Shown here piece after piece: positions 13,056 to 13,147 of a DNA stretch of 13,147 bases. Every line of letters begins with the position of its first letter. The stretch's first letter is position 1. Below the pieces are notes generated by a model. That model saw only the letters and a program-made list of their open reading frames with translations, was not told where the DNA came from and made no database searches. The translations under genes and the position numbers were made by a program. The DNA is taken from the NCBI GenBank assembly GCA_938023705.1, contig CALJDJ010000043.1, positions 1 through 13,147 on the forward strand, given 5' to 3'. This DNA comes from an uncultured Collinsella sp. (GTDB taxonomy: Bacteria > Actinomycetota > Coriobacteriia > Coriobacteriales > Coriobacteriaceae).

Positions 13056-13147
13056 ATTACAGTCGAAATTGTCAGCCCGGGACCGTCTCGGACTACGATT
13101 GAGGCGCGCCCAGAACGGGCCGCCGACCGGGCGCCCGCGCACGGCCG

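Overview
The window looks like chromosomal DNA of a high-GC anaerobic actinobacterium. A gut Coriobacteriia member of the Collinsella type fits best. This is an inference from GC-rich codon use, the gene mix (ClpB, a DUF5692-type membrane protein, a multi-cluster Fe-S/FAD oxidoreductase, HypA) and the many intergenic hairpins; no marker gene proves it.

Layout. Positions 1-1305 hold an unrecognised, probably membrane-anchored secreted protein gene (360-1031). It lies between two copies of a phased hairpin array, with a CCACCAC-type hairpin on each side. clpB (1479-4106) follows a promoter region with an inverted repeat and ends at a strong intrinsic terminator. A 64-residue proline-rich and acidic ORF (4241-4435) comes next. 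Then comes an AAA-type ATP-binding protein with a DUF4143-like C-terminus (4644-5996), whose promoter region is a 25-bp perfect inverted repeat with TATAAT at its centre. Facing it on the minus strand is a single-pass membrane protein with an acidic cytoplasmic tail and a large outer domain (6041-7543).

The right half is a regulated module. A TetR-family regulator (8853-9515, minus) and a tryptophan-rich, roughly nine-helix membrane protein (7782-8789, minus) form a likely two-gene operon ending at an intrinsic terminator. A 925-residue Fe-S/FAD/NADPH oxidoreductase (9705-12482, plus) is transcribed divergently. The shared intergenic region carries two identical-format 15-bp palindromes (TTGAC-N5-GTCAA), the obvious candidates for TetR operators. 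The simplest reading is a ligand-inducible system coupling a membrane protein of unknown function to soluble NAD(P)H-linked electron transfer. Its substrate cannot be read from the sequence.

A terminator separates this from hypA (12579-13007), a nickel chaperone gene with a TTG start and an unusual acidic C-terminal tail. The window ends in a non-coding stretch with a nested inverted repeat.

The most interesting items are the regulator/membrane-protein/oxidoreductase module, the 40-bp-phased hairpin arrays flanking one gene, and the duplicated palindromic promoter of the ATPase gene.
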